This document shows positions 9,568 through 19,761 of a stretch of 64,000 nucleotides of DNA, piece by piece. Origin of the DNA: Nodularia spumigena CCY9414. Lineage in GTDB: Bacteria; Cyanobacteriota; Cyanobacteriia; Cyanobacteriales; Nostocaceae. Numbering within the stretch: position 1 is the stretch's first letter; each line of letters begins with the position of its first letter. The translations under genes and the position numbers were made by a program. Location: assembly GCF_000340565.2 (NCBI RefSeq), contig NZ_CP007203.1, positions 3,397,929 to 3,461,928 on the forward strand. Direction: 5' to 3'. The notes under the pieces are model-generated. The model was not told where the DNA came from, did no database searches, and was given only the letters and a program-made list of their open reading frames with translations.

Positions 9568-10752
9568 ATGCCCAATCAACTTTCTACTCAAACTGTGTCT
9601 ACTCAAACCCCTAGCTCATTCTTGACGCTGACGGTTGCTCCAGGAAAAATCATTCGTGGTTCTGGAGTGTTGCAGACAGCATCAGCAGAAATTACCCGCT
9701 TAGGGACTCGTCCATTAATTATTGCCGGGAATTCGACCCAAGAGATCGCTCAAAACAATTTACAAGCAATTTTAACCAAAGGAAACACCGCTCAGTCCTC
9801 CTATGGTGTAGATTGCTGTGAAGCTAGTTTAAAAGCTTTAAAGAAAACAGCCCAGGAACATCAAGCCGATGTAATTATTGGTATCGGTGGCGGTAAAGCC
9901 TTGGATACAGCTAAATTAGTCGCTGATCAATTGCATTTACCAGTGGTGACAATTCCCACCTCAGCAGCTACCTGTGCGGCTTGGACTGCCCTTTCTAACG
10001 TATATTCTGAGTCGGGGGCTTTTCTCTACGATGTGGCGCTGTCTCGCTGTCCTGACTTATTAATCCTTGACTATGATTTAATTCAAACAGCACCACAACG
10101 GACATTAGTTGCCGGAATTGGGGATGCGATCGCAAAATGGTATGAAGCATCAGTGAGTAGTGGTAATTCTCAACAAACCTTAATTATCTCCGCAGTGCAA
10201 CAGGCGCGAGTTCTACGAGATATATTATTGCAAAAGTCAGCTACAGCCCTGAAAGAACCAGGAAGTGAGGTTTGGCAAGAAGTCGTAGATGCTACCGTGT
10301 TACTGGCTGGGGTAATTGGCGGCATGGGTGGGGCGCAGTGTCGCACAGTTGCCGCCCATGCGGTACATAATGGTTTAACTCACATTTCCGGACACAGCAG
10401 CATACATGGTGAAAAAGTTGCATACGGTATTTTGGTGCAACTGCGCTTAGAAGAAATGTTACAAAGCAATCAACTAGCGGCATCGGCACGGCAACAATTA
10501 TTAAAGTTCTATGCAGAGATTGGACTACCAAAGAATTTAAGTGATTTAGGTTTAGGTAACATTACATTACAAGAGTTACAAACAGCCGCCGAAATTGCTT
10601 TAGAACCTAAATCAGATATCCATCGACTACCGTTTAAAGTTGCACTAGAACAGTTAATGGCAGCGATGGTTTCTACAACTGCACCAACGGATAGTAGAGA
10701 TGTGATAAATCGTGTTTCCACTAGGGGAATGAGTGAAGAGGTTTCAGAATGA
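9568..10752 (+). CDS. iron-containing alcohol dehydrogenase (glycerol dehydrogenase-like)
   Basis: A 394-residue member of the group III iron-dependent alcohol dehydrogenases. The NAD-binding GIGGGKALDTAKLVAD is near residues 110-125 and the metal-binding region includes HAVHNGLTHISGHSSIHGE near 267-285, with the spaced His residues that hold the metal. It is closest in pattern to glycerol dehydrogenase-type proteins, which oxidise small polyols with NAD. The 3' end overlaps the aminotransferase by 4 bp (ATGA), so the two are translationally coupled and may act in one pathway. The substrate is unknown. Confidence 0.8.
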   Translation: MPNQLSTQTVSTQTPSSFLTLTVAPGKIIRGSGVLQTASAEITRLGTRPLIIAGNSTQEIAQNNLQAILTKGNTAQSSYGVDCCEASLKALKKTAQEHQADVIIGIGGGKALDTAKLVADQLHLPVVTIPTSAATCAAWTALSNVYSESGAFLYDVALSRCPDLLILDYDLIQTAPQRTLVAGIGDAIAKWYEASVSSGNSQQTLIISAVQQARVLRDILLQKSATALKEPGSEVWQEVVDATVLLAGVIGGMGGAQCRTVAAHAVHNGLTHISGHSSIHGEKVAYGILVQLRLEEMLQSNQLAASARQQLLKFYAEIGLPKNLSDLGLGNITLQELQTAAEIALEPKSDIHRLPFKVALEQLMAAMVSTTAPTDSRDVINRVSTRGMSEEVSE

Positions 10753-11960
10753 ACTTGAATTGGATTACCCCCGCAGAACGCATACAACAGCTACCGCCTT
10801 ATGTTTTTGCCCGTTTGGACGAATTGAAGGCGAAGGCGCGAGAACAAGGGCTAGATTTAATTGATTTGGGCATGGGAAACCCGGATGGGGCGACACCACA
10901 GCCTGTAGTAGAAGCTGCAATGGCGGCTTTACAAAATCCCGCAAATCACGGTTATCCGCCTTTTGAAGGAACTGCTAGTTTTCGCCGTGCCATCACTAAT
11001 TGGTACAATCGCCGTTATAATGTCATACTTGATCCTGATAGTGAAGCTTTACCGTTACTGGGTTCTAAAGAAGGATTAACTCATTTAGCGATCGCCTATA
11101 TTAATCCTGGTGATGTAGTTCTGGTTCCTTCTCCCGCCTATCCCGCCCATTTTCGCGGGCCGTTAATTGCTGGGGGAAAAATTCACAGCTTAATTCTTAA
11201 ACCGGAAAATAACTGGTTAATTGATTTAGCAGCTATTCCCGATGCAGTTGCAGAACAAGCCAAAATTCTTTACTTTAATTATCCCAGTAATCCTACTGCT
11301 GCCACCGCACCTCGTGAATTTTTTGAAGACATCGTAGCTTTTGCGCGGAAATACGAAATTCTGCTAGTGCATGATTTATGTTACGCCGAATTAGCCTTTG
11401 ATGGTTATCAACCCACCAGCTTGTTAGAAATTCCCGGTGCGAAAGAAATTGGCGTAGAGTTTCACACCTTATCCAAAACCTACAATATGGCTGGTTGGCG
11501 TGTGGGTTTTGTGGTGGGGAACCGCCATGTGATTCAAGGTTTGCGAACTCTCAAAACCAATTTGGATTATGGCATTTTTGCAGCTTTGCAAACCGCAGCC
11601 GAAACAGCTTTGCAATTACCAGATGTGTATTTGCATGAAGTCCAACAGCGCTACCGTACCCGCCGAGATTTTCTCATAGAGGGTTTAGGAAAATTGGGTT
11701 GGGATATTCCCAAAACCAACGCCACTATGTATCTGTGGGTGAAATGTCCCGTGGGTATGGGTTCTACAGATTTCGCCTTGGATGTCTTGCAGCAAACTGG
11801 CGTTGTTGTCACCCCTGGTAATGCCTTTGGGGTTGCAGGTGAGGGCTATGTACGGATAAGTTTAATTGCAGATTGCGATCGCTTGGGCGAAGTTCTGCAT
11901 AGATTTAAACAAGCTGGAATCCGCTATCAACCCGAAGCTGTCGTTTCTGCTTCACAATAG
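10749..11960 (+). CDS. class I/II PLP-dependent aminotransferase
   Basis: A 403-residue fold-type I aminotransferase. Visible landmarks are LDLMGMGNPDG-like DLGMGNPDGATP near the N-terminus, YFNYPSNPTAAT (cofactor-contacting Asn), and HTLSKTYNMAGWRVGF near residues 238-253, where the Lys in SKT is the Schiff-base residue. The sequence resembles the aspartate/LL-diaminopimelate-type aminotransferases of cyanobacteria. It is coupled to the upstream dehydrogenase through a 4-bp overlap. The actual amino donor is not determinable from sequence. Confidence 0.85.
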   Translation: MNLNWITPAERIQQLPPYVFARLDELKAKAREQGLDLIDLGMGNPDGATPQPVVEAAMAALQNPANHGYPPFEGTASFRRAITNWYNRRYNVILDPDSEALPLLGSKEGLTHLAIAYINPGDVVLVPSPAYPAHFRGPLIAGGKIHSLILKPENNWLIDLAAIPDAVAEQAKILYFNYPSNPTAATAPREFFEDIVAFARKYEILLVHDLCYAELAFDGYQPTSLLEIPGAKEIGVEFHTLSKTYNMAGWRVGFVVGNRHVIQGLRTLKTNLDYGIFAALQTAAETALQLPDVYLHEVQQRYRTRRDFLIEGLGKLGWDIPKTNATMYLWVKCPVGMGSTDFALDVLQQTGVVVTPGNAFGVAGEGYVRISLIADCDRLGEVLHRFKQAGIRYQPEAVVSASQ

Positions 11961-12037
11961 AGCAAGTCCTAAGTTGACAATTTCGTAGACAAAACTATAC
12001 TTATATTGACAAAAATCAATATATATTTTAGGAAAAA

Positions 12038-12080
12038 ATCAACTACTTGATATATAATACGGTGATATCAAGTATTGAAT
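12038..12080 (+). promoter_or_regulatory. probable arsR promoter and ArsR operators
   Basis: Two dyads, ATCAA-N4-TTGAT (12038-12051) and ATCAA-N3-TTGAA (12067-12079), flank a TATAAT at 12053-12058 that could be a -10 box. A larger inverted repeat pairs 12045-12053 with 12065-12073. The same half-sites recur in front of the pstS-like gene. I infer binding by the ArsR encoded at 12277. Confidence 0.55.
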
Positions 12081-12276
12081 TGAGACTATTGCCGACGCGA
12101 AAACCAAGCAATGATGGTGGTAGTCTTTTTCAGAAACTTAATTGGAACACAATCGCGTCTGGCTAAGGCGTGAAAGTCTACTGAGGGATAACTGCTCCCA
12201 TGCTCCCGTTGAAGTAGAAAGTAAAGTCTAGTTTTGTCTAGGTTTTATATAGCAGATAGAATTATATCCGGAAAAA
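12081..12276. other. arsR upstream leader, no gene found
   Basis: This stretch between the operator region and arsR contains stops in all frames. A few codons resemble the C-terminal end of transposon-type proteins, but not convincingly enough to call. It is probably a long 5' untranslated region or a small insertion remnant. Confidence 0.3.
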
Positions 12277-12615
12277 ATGTCGCTGATACCTACCCCCTCT
12301 GCTACCAATTCTCATTTAATTGCTGCTGGCTTTCATGCACTTTCTGACCCCATCAGAATTGGCGTATTGGAACTGTTACGAAAGCAAGAACAATGTGTGT
12401 GTGATTTGTGCGATGCTTTGGGGGTGAGTCAGTCCAAGTTATCTTTTCACCTCAAAACTCTCAAAGAAGCCCGCTTAGTTAACGCCCGTCACGAAGGACG
12501 CTGGATTTATTACAGTTTAAATTTGCCGCAATTTAGCATCTTAGAAGCATATTTAGCCGAGTATAGCCGATTAGGGCAAATATCTCCGGCGCGTTGTTGT
12601 GATAACTTTTCCTGA
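12277..12615 (+). CDS. arsR: ArsR family arsenic-responsive repressor
   Basis: A 112-residue winged-helix protein of the ArsR/SmtB family. The recognition helix region is ALGVSQSKLSFHLKTLKEA. Upstream of it lies EQCVCDLC (Cys40, Cys42, Cys45), the cysteine cluster that binds trivalent arsenic in many ArsR proteins; an additional CC pair is near the C-terminus. The gene heads a run of arsenic genes on the same strand, so it is the likely regulator, released from DNA when arsenite binds. Dyad operators lie upstream and also between arsR and the next gene, which fits autoregulation and control of the island. Confidence 0.92.
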   Translation: MSLIPTPSATNSHLIAAGFHALSDPIRIGVLELLRKQEQCVCDLCDALGVSQSKLSFHLKTLKEARLVNARHEGRWIYYSLNLPQFSILEAYLAEYSRLGQISPARCCDNFS

Positions 12616-12617
12616 TA

Positions 12618-12698
12618 TATCAAGTTTTATTGATGAATGTTTGTATACATTGACTTTACAGGGGTTGACATATCAATTTTTTTTGAAATGATATAAAC
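12618..12698 (+). promoter_or_regulatory. promoter and ArsR-type operators upstream of the PstS-like gene
   Basis: Two dyads with equal spacing occur: ATCAA-N6-TTGAT at 12619-12634 and ATCAA-N6-TTGAA at 12672-12687. The second sits immediately downstream of a TTGACA (12665-12670), with TGATAT/GATATA candidates for the -10 box at 12689-12695, so a bound repressor would block the promoter. Confidence 0.55.
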
Positions 12699-12732
12699 AT
12701 AACCTGTAATATCACCCCTAGAGGTGAAGTCA

Positions 12733-13794
12733 ATGAAAGCAACCGCAAACAAATTGGCTCTCGCTCTGGGTGTGTTGGTTGTGTCTACCAGTTGTGCGAC
12801 ATCATCCAATACATCTAGTAAAACTCCCCAGTCAGCAAATGTGGCTCAAGTGAGTGATTCCACAAAAGTATCGCAGATTAGGATTGACGGTTCTAGTACA
12901 GTTTATCCGATTACAGTGGCGATCGCCGAAGCATTTCAACAAACAAAACAACAAAATAAAGCACAAATCACAGTCAACTTCTCCGGTACTGGCGGGGGGT
13001 TTGAAAAATTCTGTGCTGGCGAAACAGATATTAGCAACGCTTCTCGACCAATTTTGCAACCAGAAATGGTAGCTTGTGACAAAAATGGCGTAAGGTACTT
13101 TGAATTACCAGTAGCCTATGATGCCCTAACTGTGGCTGTCCATCCGCAAAACGACTGGGCAAAAGATATTACAATAGCAGAACTGAAAAAGATTTGGGAA
13201 CCTGCGGCAGAAGGTAAAATCACCCGTTGGAATCAAGTCCGTGCATCTTGGCCAAATCGTCCCTTAAATTTATATGGTGCTGGTGAGCAGTCTGGTACTT
13301 TTGATTATTTCACAGAAGCAATTGTCGGTAAAGCCAGAGCTAGCCGCAAAGATTACACAGCCAGCGAAGATGATGAAACCTTGGTTGCAGGTATTAATAA
13401 CGACCCAAATGCCCTCGGTTATTTTGGCTATGCTTATTACGAACAAAACCAAGATAAGTTAAAAGCCTTAGCAGTAGATAGTGGTCAAGGTGCTGTTTTA
13501 CCATCCAGAGAAACAGTAGAAAAATCTCAATATCAACCATTGTCTCGTCCTTTATTTATCTACGCTAATTTTGAGTTGGCACAAAAGAAACCAGCAGTAA
13601 AAGACTTTTTGGAATTTTACTTAAAGAATGCACCACAGACAGCAATTTCTGTAGGTTATGCACCTTTGCCAGATGAAGCATATAACATCGATTATGTCAA
13701 CTTCAATAAAGGCAAAGTCGGAACAGTATTTGAAGGGGAAGCGCAGTTAAACCTAACCATTGGTGAGTTGCTACGGAAACAAGCCAAGTTTTAG
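12733..13794 (+). CDS. PstS-like phosphate/oxyanion-binding lipoprotein in the arsenic island
   Basis: A phosphate-ABC-type substrate-binding protein of 353 residues. A signal peptide ends in VVSTSC, with Cys21 as the lipidation site. The oxyanion-site motifs are [10 protein letters not shown] and [19 protein letters not shown], then [15 protein letters not shown]. The ATG at 12733 is preferred to a GTG at 12724 because GAGG at 12721-12724 is well placed as its ribosome-binding site. PstS-type genes recur in ars islands with ArsJ and GAPDH, where they may help discriminate phosphate from arsenate; that role is inferred. No permease genes are adjacent. Confidence 0.85.
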   Translation: MKATANKLALALGVLVVSTSCATSSNTSSKTPQSANVAQVSDSTKVSQIRIDGSSTVYPITVAIAEAFQQTKQQNKAQITVNFSGTGGGFEKFCAGETDISNASRPILQPEMVACDKNGVRYFELPVAYDALTVAVHPQNDWAKDITIAELKKIWEPAAEGKITRWNQVRASWPNRPLNLYGAGEQSGTFDYFTEAIVGKARASRKDYTASEDDETLVAGINNDPNALGYFGYAYYEQNQDKLKALAVDSGQGAVLPSRETVEKSQYQPLSRPLFIYANFELAQKKPAVKDFLEFYLKNAPQTAISVGYAPLPDEAYNIDYVNFNKGKVGTVFEGEAQLNLTIGELLRKQAKF

Positions 13795-13863
13795 TCATTG
13801 GTCATTGGTCATTGGTCATTAGTCATTAGTCATTGGTCATTGGTCATTTGTCATTGGTCATTG
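13795..13863. repeat. STRR heptamer array (TCATTGG)
   Basis: About nine tandem 7-nt units of TCATTGG/TCATTAG lie between the PstS-like gene and the GAPDH gene. They are the reverse complement of the CCAATGA array at 5495. Confidence 0.85.
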
Positions 13864-13907
13864 GGAAAAAACCGCTTACTGCAGATGGTTAGATAAATAG
13901 GAAAAAT

Positions 13908-14918
13908 ATGAAAATTCGTGTAGGAATCAACGGATTCGGTAGAATTGGACGGTTGGCTCTGCGGGCTGCGTGGGGTTGGCCAGAATTAGAATTTGTTCAT
14001 ATCAATGAAATTAAAGGTGGGGCTGTAACGGCCGCACACTTGCTGAAGTTTGATTCTGTCCACGGACGTTGGACACCAGAAGTAGAAGCGGAAGGGGAAC
14101 GTGTCTTAATTGACGGTAAACCTCTGAGCTTTAGTGATTATGCCAAACCAGGCGAAGTTCCTTGGGATGAGTTGGGTGTTGATTTGGTGCTGGAATGCTC
14201 TGGTAAATTCCGCACACCTGCGACTCTTGACCCCTATTTTAAAAGAGGGGTACAAAAGGTAATTGTCGCTGCGCCAGTTAAGGAAGAAGCTTTAAATATT
14301 GTCATGGGGGTGAATGACCACCTTTATCAGCCGGAAAAACATCATCTGCTGACTGCTGCTTCCTGTACTACTAACTGTTTAGCCCCAGTAGTCAAGGTAA
14401 TTCATGAAGGTTTGGGGATTAAGCATGGAATTATTACTACCATCCATGACAATACCAATACTCAAACTATTGTTGATGCACCTCATAAAGATTTGCGTCG
14501 GGCGCGGGCTACGAGTTTATCTCTGATTCCCACAACTACAGGATCAGCAACCGCAATTGGTTTGATTTATCCTGAACTTAACGGTAAGCTCAACGGTTTA
14601 GCTGTGAGAGTGCCATTACTGAATGCTTCTTTAACAGACTGTGTGTTTGAAGTTGTGCGACCAACCACAGTAGATGAAGTTAATAGTTTGTTGAAAGCAG
14701 CATCTGAACAAGCACCACTTAAAGATATTTTGGGTTATGAAGAGCGTCCTTTAGTATCTATTGATTACAAAGATGATCCTCGTTCTTCGATTATTGATGC
14801 TCTCTCCACAATGGTGGTGAATGAAACTCAAGTCAAAATCCTGGCTTGGTATGACAATGAATGGGGTTATGCGAATCGCATGGTTGAACTGGCTCGTAAG
14901 GTTGCATTGAGTTTTTAG
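13908..14918 (+). CDS. gap: ArsJ-associated glyceraldehyde-3-phosphate dehydrogenase
   Basis: A 336-residue GAPDH with [15 protein letters not shown] for NAD binding and ASCTTNC with catalytic Cys153. In characterised arsJ operons a dedicated GAPDH makes the unstable 1-arseno-3-phosphoglycerate from glyceraldehyde 3-phosphate and arsenate, which ArsJ exports. Here arsJ follows 131 bp downstream on the same strand, and arsR and other arsenic genes surround it, so this role is inferred in preference to central glycolysis. The length and the motifs are complete. The start at 13908 gives the expected [11 protein letters not shown]. Confidence 0.9.
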   Translation: MKIRVGINGFGRIGRLALRAAWGWPELEFVHINEIKGGAVTAAHLLKFDSVHGRWTPEVEAEGERVLIDGKPLSFSDYAKPGEVPWDELGVDLVLECSGKFRTPATLDPYFKRGVQKVIVAAPVKEEALNIVMGVNDHLYQPEKHHLLTAASCTTNCLAPVVKVIHEGLGIKHGIITTIHDNTNTQTIVDAPHKDLRRARATSLSLIPTTTGSATAIGLIYPELNGKLNGLAVRVPLLNASLTDCVFEVVRPTTVDEVNSLLKAASEQAPLKDILGYEERPLVSIDYKDDPRSSIIDALSTMVVNETQVKILAWYDNEWGYANRMVELARKVALSF

Positions 14919-15049
14919 GTATTGTTTTTGTTTGTGAAATGAGGAACGAACCGCAAAGGGCGCAAAGTACACAAAGAAAGAAGGAAGAAGGAAGAAGTTT
15001 GGCGCGGTTCGTCACCAAGAAATGGTATTAGCACTCAGCACTCTAAACT

Positions 15050-16309
15050 ATGACTTCTACAGCTTCTCGCGCTAATGTCAAGAATTATGTTCTTGTTACC
15101 CTTGCCTATTGGGGTTTTACTATTACTGATGGTGCTTTGCGAATGTTGGTACTGCTGTATTTTGACAGTATTGGCTACACACCATTACAAATCGCTTCTT
15201 TATTTCTGTTCTATGAAATCTTTGGCGTTGTTACTAACTTTTTAGGCGGTTGGATTGGTTCTCAATTGGGTCTAAAGATCACGCTTTATGCTGGTATCGG
15301 GCTACAAGTTTTCTCAATGGTAATGCTGTCATGGCTCAATCCAGATTGGGTAGAGTGGCTTGCAGTGGGTTATGTGATGGTGGCTCAGGCATTTTCTGGG
15401 GTTGCCAAAGATTTAACTAAAATGAGTTCTAAGAGCGCTATTCGCTTGGTTGTACCCCAAGAAGATCAATCATCTTTATTTAAATGGGTAGCAGTACTAA
15501 CTGGTTCTAAAAACGCCCTGAAAGGAATTGGCTTCTTTGTTGGTAGTGTCCTCTTAGCTTCTGTTGGCTTTACCAATTCCCTGTTAATTATGGCTGGGGG
15601 ATTGTTCTTGATTATGTTCACTGGGTTGATGTTGCCTAAAGGTTTGGGCAAAATCAAAGCAAAGGTCAAGTTTAAGCAACTCTTTTCTAAGAGTAAAGAA
15701 ATTAATATTCTCTCGGCGGCGCGATTTTTTCTCTTTGGTTCACGAGATGTCTGGTTTGTGGTCGGGTTGCCGGTTTTCTTGCGGGGGACTTTAGGCTGGT
15801 CATTCTATCAAGTTGGTGGATTTTTGGCTTGTTGGGTAATTGGCTATGGTGTTATTCAGTTTCTAGCCCCAGTACTTATCCAGAAATTTGGTTCTGGTCA
15901 ACCACCCCAATCAAAAACCATCCAGTTTTGGACATTTACCCTCACAGCTGTTCCTGGTGCGATCGCCTTAGCTCTACAATTAGGTGTACCCGGTAATATA
16001 GCAATTATTGGCGGACTCCTAGTATTTGGTGTAGTCTTTGCCTTCAATTCCGCAGTGCATTCCTACCTAGTGTTAGCCTTCACCGATGACGATAAAGTAG
16101 CCCTGAACGTCGGCTTCTACTACATGGCTAACTCCGGTGGAAGATTAGCCGGCACAGTCCTATCAGGATTAGTTTTTCAATATTTCGACTTAGTAGGTTG
16201 TTTGTGGACATCCATGTTCCTAGTACTAGCAGCCGGACTAGTTACTATAAAGCTACCTGATCCTAAACCCAGTAAAGCAATTCTATGGAAAGCCGAAGGT
16301 GGAGAATAG
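15050..16309 (+). CDS. arsJ: ArsJ organoarsenical efflux permease (MFS)
   Basis: A 419-residue major facilitator protein with about 12 hydrophobic segments. The sequence [20 protein letters not shown] at the N-terminus and the [20 protein letters not shown] region in the middle are typical of ArsJ. Known ArsJ proteins export 1-arseno-3-phosphoglycerate, which breaks down to arsenate outside and gives resistance to pentavalent arsenic. The neighbouring GAPDH makes the substrate. It is membrane-located. The assignment rests on pattern plus the GAPDH neighbour. Confidence 0.9.
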   Translation: MTSTASRANVKNYVLVTLAYWGFTITDGALRMLVLLYFDSIGYTPLQIASLFLFYEIFGVVTNFLGGWIGSQLGLKITLYAGIGLQVFSMVMLSWLNPDWVEWLAVGYVMVAQAFSGVAKDLTKMSSKSAIRLVVPQEDQSSLFKWVAVLTGSKNALKGIGFFVGSVLLASVGFTNSLLIMAGGLFLIMFTGLMLPKGLGKIKAKVKFKQLFSKSKEINILSAARFFLFGSRDVWFVVGLPVFLRGTLGWSFYQVGGFLACWVIGYGVIQFLAPVLIQKFGSGQPPQSKTIQFWTFTLTAVPGAIALALQLGVPGNIAIIGGLLVFGVVFAFNSAVHSYLVLAFTDDDKVALNVGFYYMANSGGRLAGTVLSGLVFQYFDLVGCLWTSMFLVLAAGLVTIKLPDPKPSKAILWKAEGGE

Positions 16310-16312
16310 AAG

Positions 16313-16440
16313 AAGCAGGGGAGCAGGGAGCAGGGGAGCAGGGAGCAGGGTGCTGGGTGCAGGGAGCAGGGGGAAAAACTTCTCTTCCCAATCCCCAATC
16401 ACCAATTCCCAATCCCCAATCCCCAGTCCCCAGTCCCCAA
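16313..16440. repeat. G-rich/C-rich tandem repeats between arsJ and acr3
   Basis: Units of GGGAGCAG (16315-16372) are followed by units of CCCCAAT/CCCCAGT (16385-16440). The frame happens to stay open into acr3, which could mislead a gene finder into an N-terminal extension of 52 codons. Confidence 0.8.
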
Positions 16441-16454
16441 TTCAAGGTAATTCG

Positions 16455-17603
16455 ATGAATACAAATCAACAAAGCAATCAAGCCCCTGTACAAGCCGGGA
16501 GTAATCTCAGTTTTTTTGAGAAATACCTCACCGTTTGGGTATTTTTGTGCATCTTGGCGGGAATTGCACTAGGAAGATTATTTCCTGGGGTAGCGGTGGC
16601 GCTGGATGCAATGAGTATTTATCAAGTGTCAATTCCCATTGCAATCTGTCTATTCTTCATGATGTACCCCATCATGGTAAAAATTGACTTTACCCAAGCT
16701 GTGAATGCTTTCCGCGCCCCCAAACCCGTAATTCTCACCTTGGCGGTAAACTGGTTAATTAAACCATTCACGATGGTGGTATTTGCTCAGTTTTTCTTGG
16801 GTTGGTTATTTCGTCCATTCATGACAGGTACAGAATTAATTCGTGGTAACGAAGTAGAAATAGCAAATTCCTACATTGCTGGGGCAATTTTATTAGGAAT
16901 TGCTCCTTGTACTGCAATGGTGTTGATGTGGGGATATCTGTCCTACGGCAATCAAGGACACACTTTGGTAATGGTGGCAGTTAATTCTCTGCTAATGCTG
17001 TTTTTGTATGCACCTTTGGGCAGATGGTTATTAGCAGCCAATGATTTAATAGTGCCTTGGCAAACTATAGTTTTATCGGTGATCATTTATGTTGGTTTGC
17101 CGTTACTAGCAGGAATGTACAGCCGTTACTGGATTTTTCAACACAAAGGTAGAGAATGGTTTGAAAGGCGTTTTTTAAAGTATCTCACTCCAGTTTCGAT
17201 TACTGCTCTGTTAATTACTTTAGTTTTGTTATTTGCGTTTAAGGGTGAAGTTATTGTTAATAATCCCTTACACATTTTATTGATTGCTGTACCGCTATTT
17301 ATTCAAACTAATTTCATTTTTTTGATTAGTTATGTGGCAGCATTAAAGTTGAATATATCTTATGAAGATGCCGCACCCGCAGCGTTAATTGGAGCTAGTA
17401 ATCACTTTGAGGTGGCCATTGCTACGGCTGTCATGTTGTTCGGTTTAAATTCTGGTGCGGCACTGGCTACAGTTGTTGGGGTGTTAATTGAAGTTCCAGT
17501 CATGTTAATGTTAGTGGAAGTTTGTAAGCGCACGGCTGCTTGGTTTCCCAGGGAACCGCAAAAAGCAACTTTACTAGATCCACGTTGTATTCGTAGTTTG
17601 TAG
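16455..17603 (+). CDS. acr3: Acr3-type arsenite efflux permease
   Basis: A 382-residue membrane protein with about ten hydrophobic helices and the Acr3 pattern: [11 protein letters not shown] near residue 75, [19 protein letters not shown] near 155-170 with the conserved Cys, and [20 protein letters not shown] in the C-terminal half. It exports arsenite using the membrane potential. The ATG at 16455 is chosen because the upstream in-frame sequence is only repeat DNA. It lies between arsJ and arsH, so the island covers both trivalent and pentavalent arsenic. Confidence 0.92.
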   Translation: MNTNQQSNQAPVQAGSNLSFFEKYLTVWVFLCILAGIALGRLFPGVAVALDAMSIYQVSIPIAICLFFMMYPIMVKIDFTQAVNAFRAPKPVILTLAVNWLIKPFTMVVFAQFFLGWLFRPFMTGTELIRGNEVEIANSYIAGAILLGIAPCTAMVLMWGYLSYGNQGHTLVMVAVNSLLMLFLYAPLGRWLLAANDLIVPWQTIVLSVIIYVGLPLLAGMYSRYWIFQHKGREWFERRFLKYLTPVSITALLITLVLLFAFKGEVIVNNPLHILLIAVPLFIQTNFIFLISYVAALKLNISYEDAAPAALIGASNHFEVAIATAVMLFGLNSGAALATVVGVLIEVPVMLMLVEVCKRTAAWFPREPQKATLLDPRCIRSL

Positions 17604-17702
17604 GCTCGTAGTCAGCGATTTATTGCTCTGTTTGCAAACTTTTAAAGGGCTAAAGCCCTGACCTACACACCTTAATTATCATCAGAAGTAATTACTGTTT
17701 TC

Positions 17703-18377
17703 ATGACGAATTTTAATCATCCACCGAGAATATTATTTTTATATGGTTCTTTGCGAGAGCGTTCTTATAGTCGCTTGTTAGCAGAAGAAGCAGCCAGAAT
17801 TATTACAGAATTTGGTGCAGAGGTAAAATTTTTTGATCCTCGTGAATTACCGATTTATGGTACTGTACCGGATACTCATCCTAAAGTACAGGAATTACGA
17901 GAATTGAGTATGTGGTCTGAGGGTCAAGTTTGGTCTTGTCCTGAGATGCACGGCAATATTACTGGTATTATGAAGAATCAACTTGACTGGATTCCTCTGA
18001 GTTTAGGCGCAGTTAGACCAACTCAGGGAAGAACTTTAGCAATTATGCAAGTAAGCGGTGGTTCTCAGTCTTTTAATACTGTGAATACGCTGCGAATTTT
18101 GGGACGGTGGATGCGAATGTTTACAATTCCCAATCAGTCTTCGGTGGCAAAAGCTTATCAAGAGTTTAACGAAGATGGTACGATGAAGGATTCACCTTAC
18201 CGCGATCGCGTGGTTGATGTGATGGAAGAACTCTATAAATTTACACTTCTATTGCGTGAACAAGTTGATTATCTCACAGACCGTTACAGTGAACGCAAAA
18301 AAGCAGCAGCACAAGCAACTATAAAAGTGGCAAATAGTGCGTTGGAAAATTTATCATCAACTCAAAAATCATCATAA
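17703..18377 (+). CDS. arsH: ArsH NADPH-dependent FMN reductase
   Basis: A 224-residue flavodoxin-like protein. The FMN phosphate loop reads [17 protein letters not shown] near residues 14-30, and [19 protein letters not shown] near 78-97 is the ArsH-type second flavin contact. ArsH proteins oxidise trivalent organoarsenicals to less toxic pentavalent forms and have quinone/azo reductase activity. It is the last gene of the arsenic island, 99 bp after acr3, on the same strand. Confidence 0.93.
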   Translation: MTNFNHPPRILFLYGSLRERSYSRLLAEEAARIITEFGAEVKFFDPRELPIYGTVPDTHPKVQELRELSMWSEGQVWSCPEMHGNITGIMKNQLDWIPLSLGAVRPTQGRTLAIMQVSGGSQSFNTVNTLRILGRWMRMFTIPNQSSVAKAYQEFNEDGTMKDSPYRDRVVDVMEELYKFTLLLREQVDYLTDRYSERKKAAAQATIKVANSALENLSSTQKSS

Positions 18378-18394
18378 TCTCAAAATCCCCAAAA

Positions 18395-18520
18395 TTAAAC
18401 AGCCAAAAACTTCTGAATCACATCTTGGGTAAGTTCGTGGGTGGAAGCAGAGGCGACAATACGACCTTTTTGCATGGCGTAATAGTAATCAGCATGGGCG
18501 AAAGTATTGTTCTCAGTTGG
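18395..18520 (-). pseudogene. C-terminal remnant of a UrtE-like ABC transporter ATPase
   Basis: On the minus strand, about 40 codons ending in a TAA at 18395-18397 read HADYYYAMQKGRIVAS and then THELTQDVIQKFLAV. This resembles the very end of the urea/branched-chain amino acid transporter ATPase UrtE, after the switch His region. No Walker or signature motifs are present upstream; psbA lies there instead. I read it as a scar of a rearrangement that removed the rest of the gene. Confidence 0.6.
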
Positions 18521-18543
18521 GTTGTAACTAAACCCCCAAAATC

Positions 18544-18576
18544 AAAAGCGCCCTCCCGTTTGGAAGAGCGCTTTGA
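18544..18576 (-). terminator. hairpin downstream of psbA
   Basis: AAAGCGC (18545-18551) pairs with GCGCTTT (18568-18574) around a 16-nt loop, 36 bp beyond the psbA stop. On the minus strand the stem is followed by a T-containing run, as expected for a terminator. Confidence 0.6.
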
Positions 18577-18611
18577 ATTCGCAGAGAAGTTATTGTCTAT
18601 GTCTCAGTCAA

Positions 18612-19694
18612 TTAACCGTTGATAGCAGGTGCTGTTAAAGCAACAGGAGCAACATCAGCAGCAGCCAAGTCTAGGGGGAAGTTGTGAGCGTTGCGCTCGT
18701 GCATTACTTCCATACCCAAGTTAGCGCGGTTGATTACATCAGCCCAGGTAGCAATAACCCGACCTTGAGAATCAATTACTGATTGGTTGAAGTTGAAACC
18801 GTTCAAGTTGAACGCCATTGTGCTGACACCCAAAGCGGTAAACCAGATACCGATTACAGGCCAAGCAGCTAGGAAGAAGTGAAGTGAACGGCTGTTGTTG
18901 AAGGAAGCGTATTGGAAGATTAACCGACCAAAGTAACCGTGAGCAGCTACGATGTTGTAGGTTTCTTCTTCTTGTCCGAACTTGTAACCGTAGTTTTGAG
19001 ACTCGGTTTCGGTTGTTTCACGTACCAAGGAAGATGTCACCAAGGAACCGTGCATTGCGGAGAATAATGAACCACCGAATACACCAGCTACTCCCAACAT
19101 ATGGAAGGGGTGCATCAAGATGTTGTGTTCTGCTTGGAACACAATCATGAAGTTGAAGGTTCCAGAGATACCCAAAGGCATACCGTCAGAGAATGAACCT
19201 TGTCCGATGGGGTAGATTAAGAATACTGCTGTAGCAGAAGCCAAAGGCGCAGAGTAAGCTACACAGATCCAAGGACGCATACCCAAGCGGTAAGATAGTT
19301 CCCACTGACGACCTAGGTAGCAAGCGCAACCGATCAAGAAGTGGAAAATTACCAATTGGTAAGGACCGCCGTTGTACAACCACTCATCTAAGGAAGCTGC
19401 TTCCCAGATTGGGTAGAAGTGCAAGCCGATAGCGTTGGAGGAAGGAACAACTGCACCGGAGATGATGTTGTTTCCGTAAATCAAGGAACCAGCTACGGGT
19501 TCGCGGATACCGTCGATGTCTACTGGAGGAGCAGCTACGAATGCGATGATGAAGCAGGTGGTAGCAGCTAGTAGGGTTGGGATCATCAGAACGCCGAACC
19601 AACCGATGTAAATCCGGTTATCGGTGCTGGTAATCCATTCGCAGAAGCGATCCCATACGTTGGCGCTTTGGCGCTGTTGTAAGGTTGTAGTCAT
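18612..19694 (-). CDS. psbA: photosystem II D1 protein (Gln130 form)
   Basis: A 360-residue D1 reaction-centre protein. Residue 130 is Gln ([10 protein letters not shown]), the mark of the standard-light D1:1 form as opposed to the Glu130 high-light form. Tyr161, Asp170 and the C-terminal His332/Glu333/Asp342/Ala344 region that binds the Mn4CaO5 cluster are in place, with a 16-residue tail removed on maturation. It is located in the thylakoid membrane. A minus-strand promoter candidate lies about 90 bp upstream. The gene stands between a urtE scar and an acyltransferase. Confidence 0.98.
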   Translation of the reverse strand: MTTTLQQRQSANVWDRFCEWITSTDNRIYIGWFGVLMIPTLLAATTCFIIAFVAAPPVDIDGIREPVAGSLIYGNNIISGAVVPSSNAIGLHFYPIWEAASLDEWLYNGGPYQLVIFHFLIGCACYLGRQWELSYRLGMRPWICVAYSAPLASATAVFLIYPIGQGSFSDGMPLGISGTFNFMIVFQAEHNILMHPFHMLGVAGVFGGSLFSAMHGSLVTSSLVRETTETESQNYGYKFGQEEETYNIVAAHGYFGRLIFQYASFNNSRSLHFFLAAWPVIGIWFTALGVSTMAFNLNGFNFNQSVIDSQGRVIATWADVINRANLGMEVMHERNAHNFPLDLAAADVAPVALTAPAING

Positions 19695-19761
19695 GTTTTT
19701 ATGATTGCGGTTGTTTATGTATGTATGTAACAGATGCGTTTGCGTTTCTGTCTATGAAATT

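Noticed and set aside
12090-12250. Possible tnpB 3' end before arsR
   Set aside because: Only a few codons resemble it, with stops; not enough to call.
15010-15035. TTAGCACTC-like sequence resembling a CIRCE element before arsJ
   Set aside because: Half-sites are not separated by 9 bp, and the gene is not a heat-shock gene; it matches a common dispersed repeat phrase.
16299-16454. N-terminal extension of acr3 by 52 codons
   Set aside because: The extension is made of GGGAGCAG and CCCCAAT tandem repeats; the ATG at 16455 gives a normal Acr3 start.
18425-18622. Open frame of 65 codons on the + strand after arsH
   Set aside because: It overlaps the psbA terminator and the urtE remnant on the other strand and has no recognisable features.
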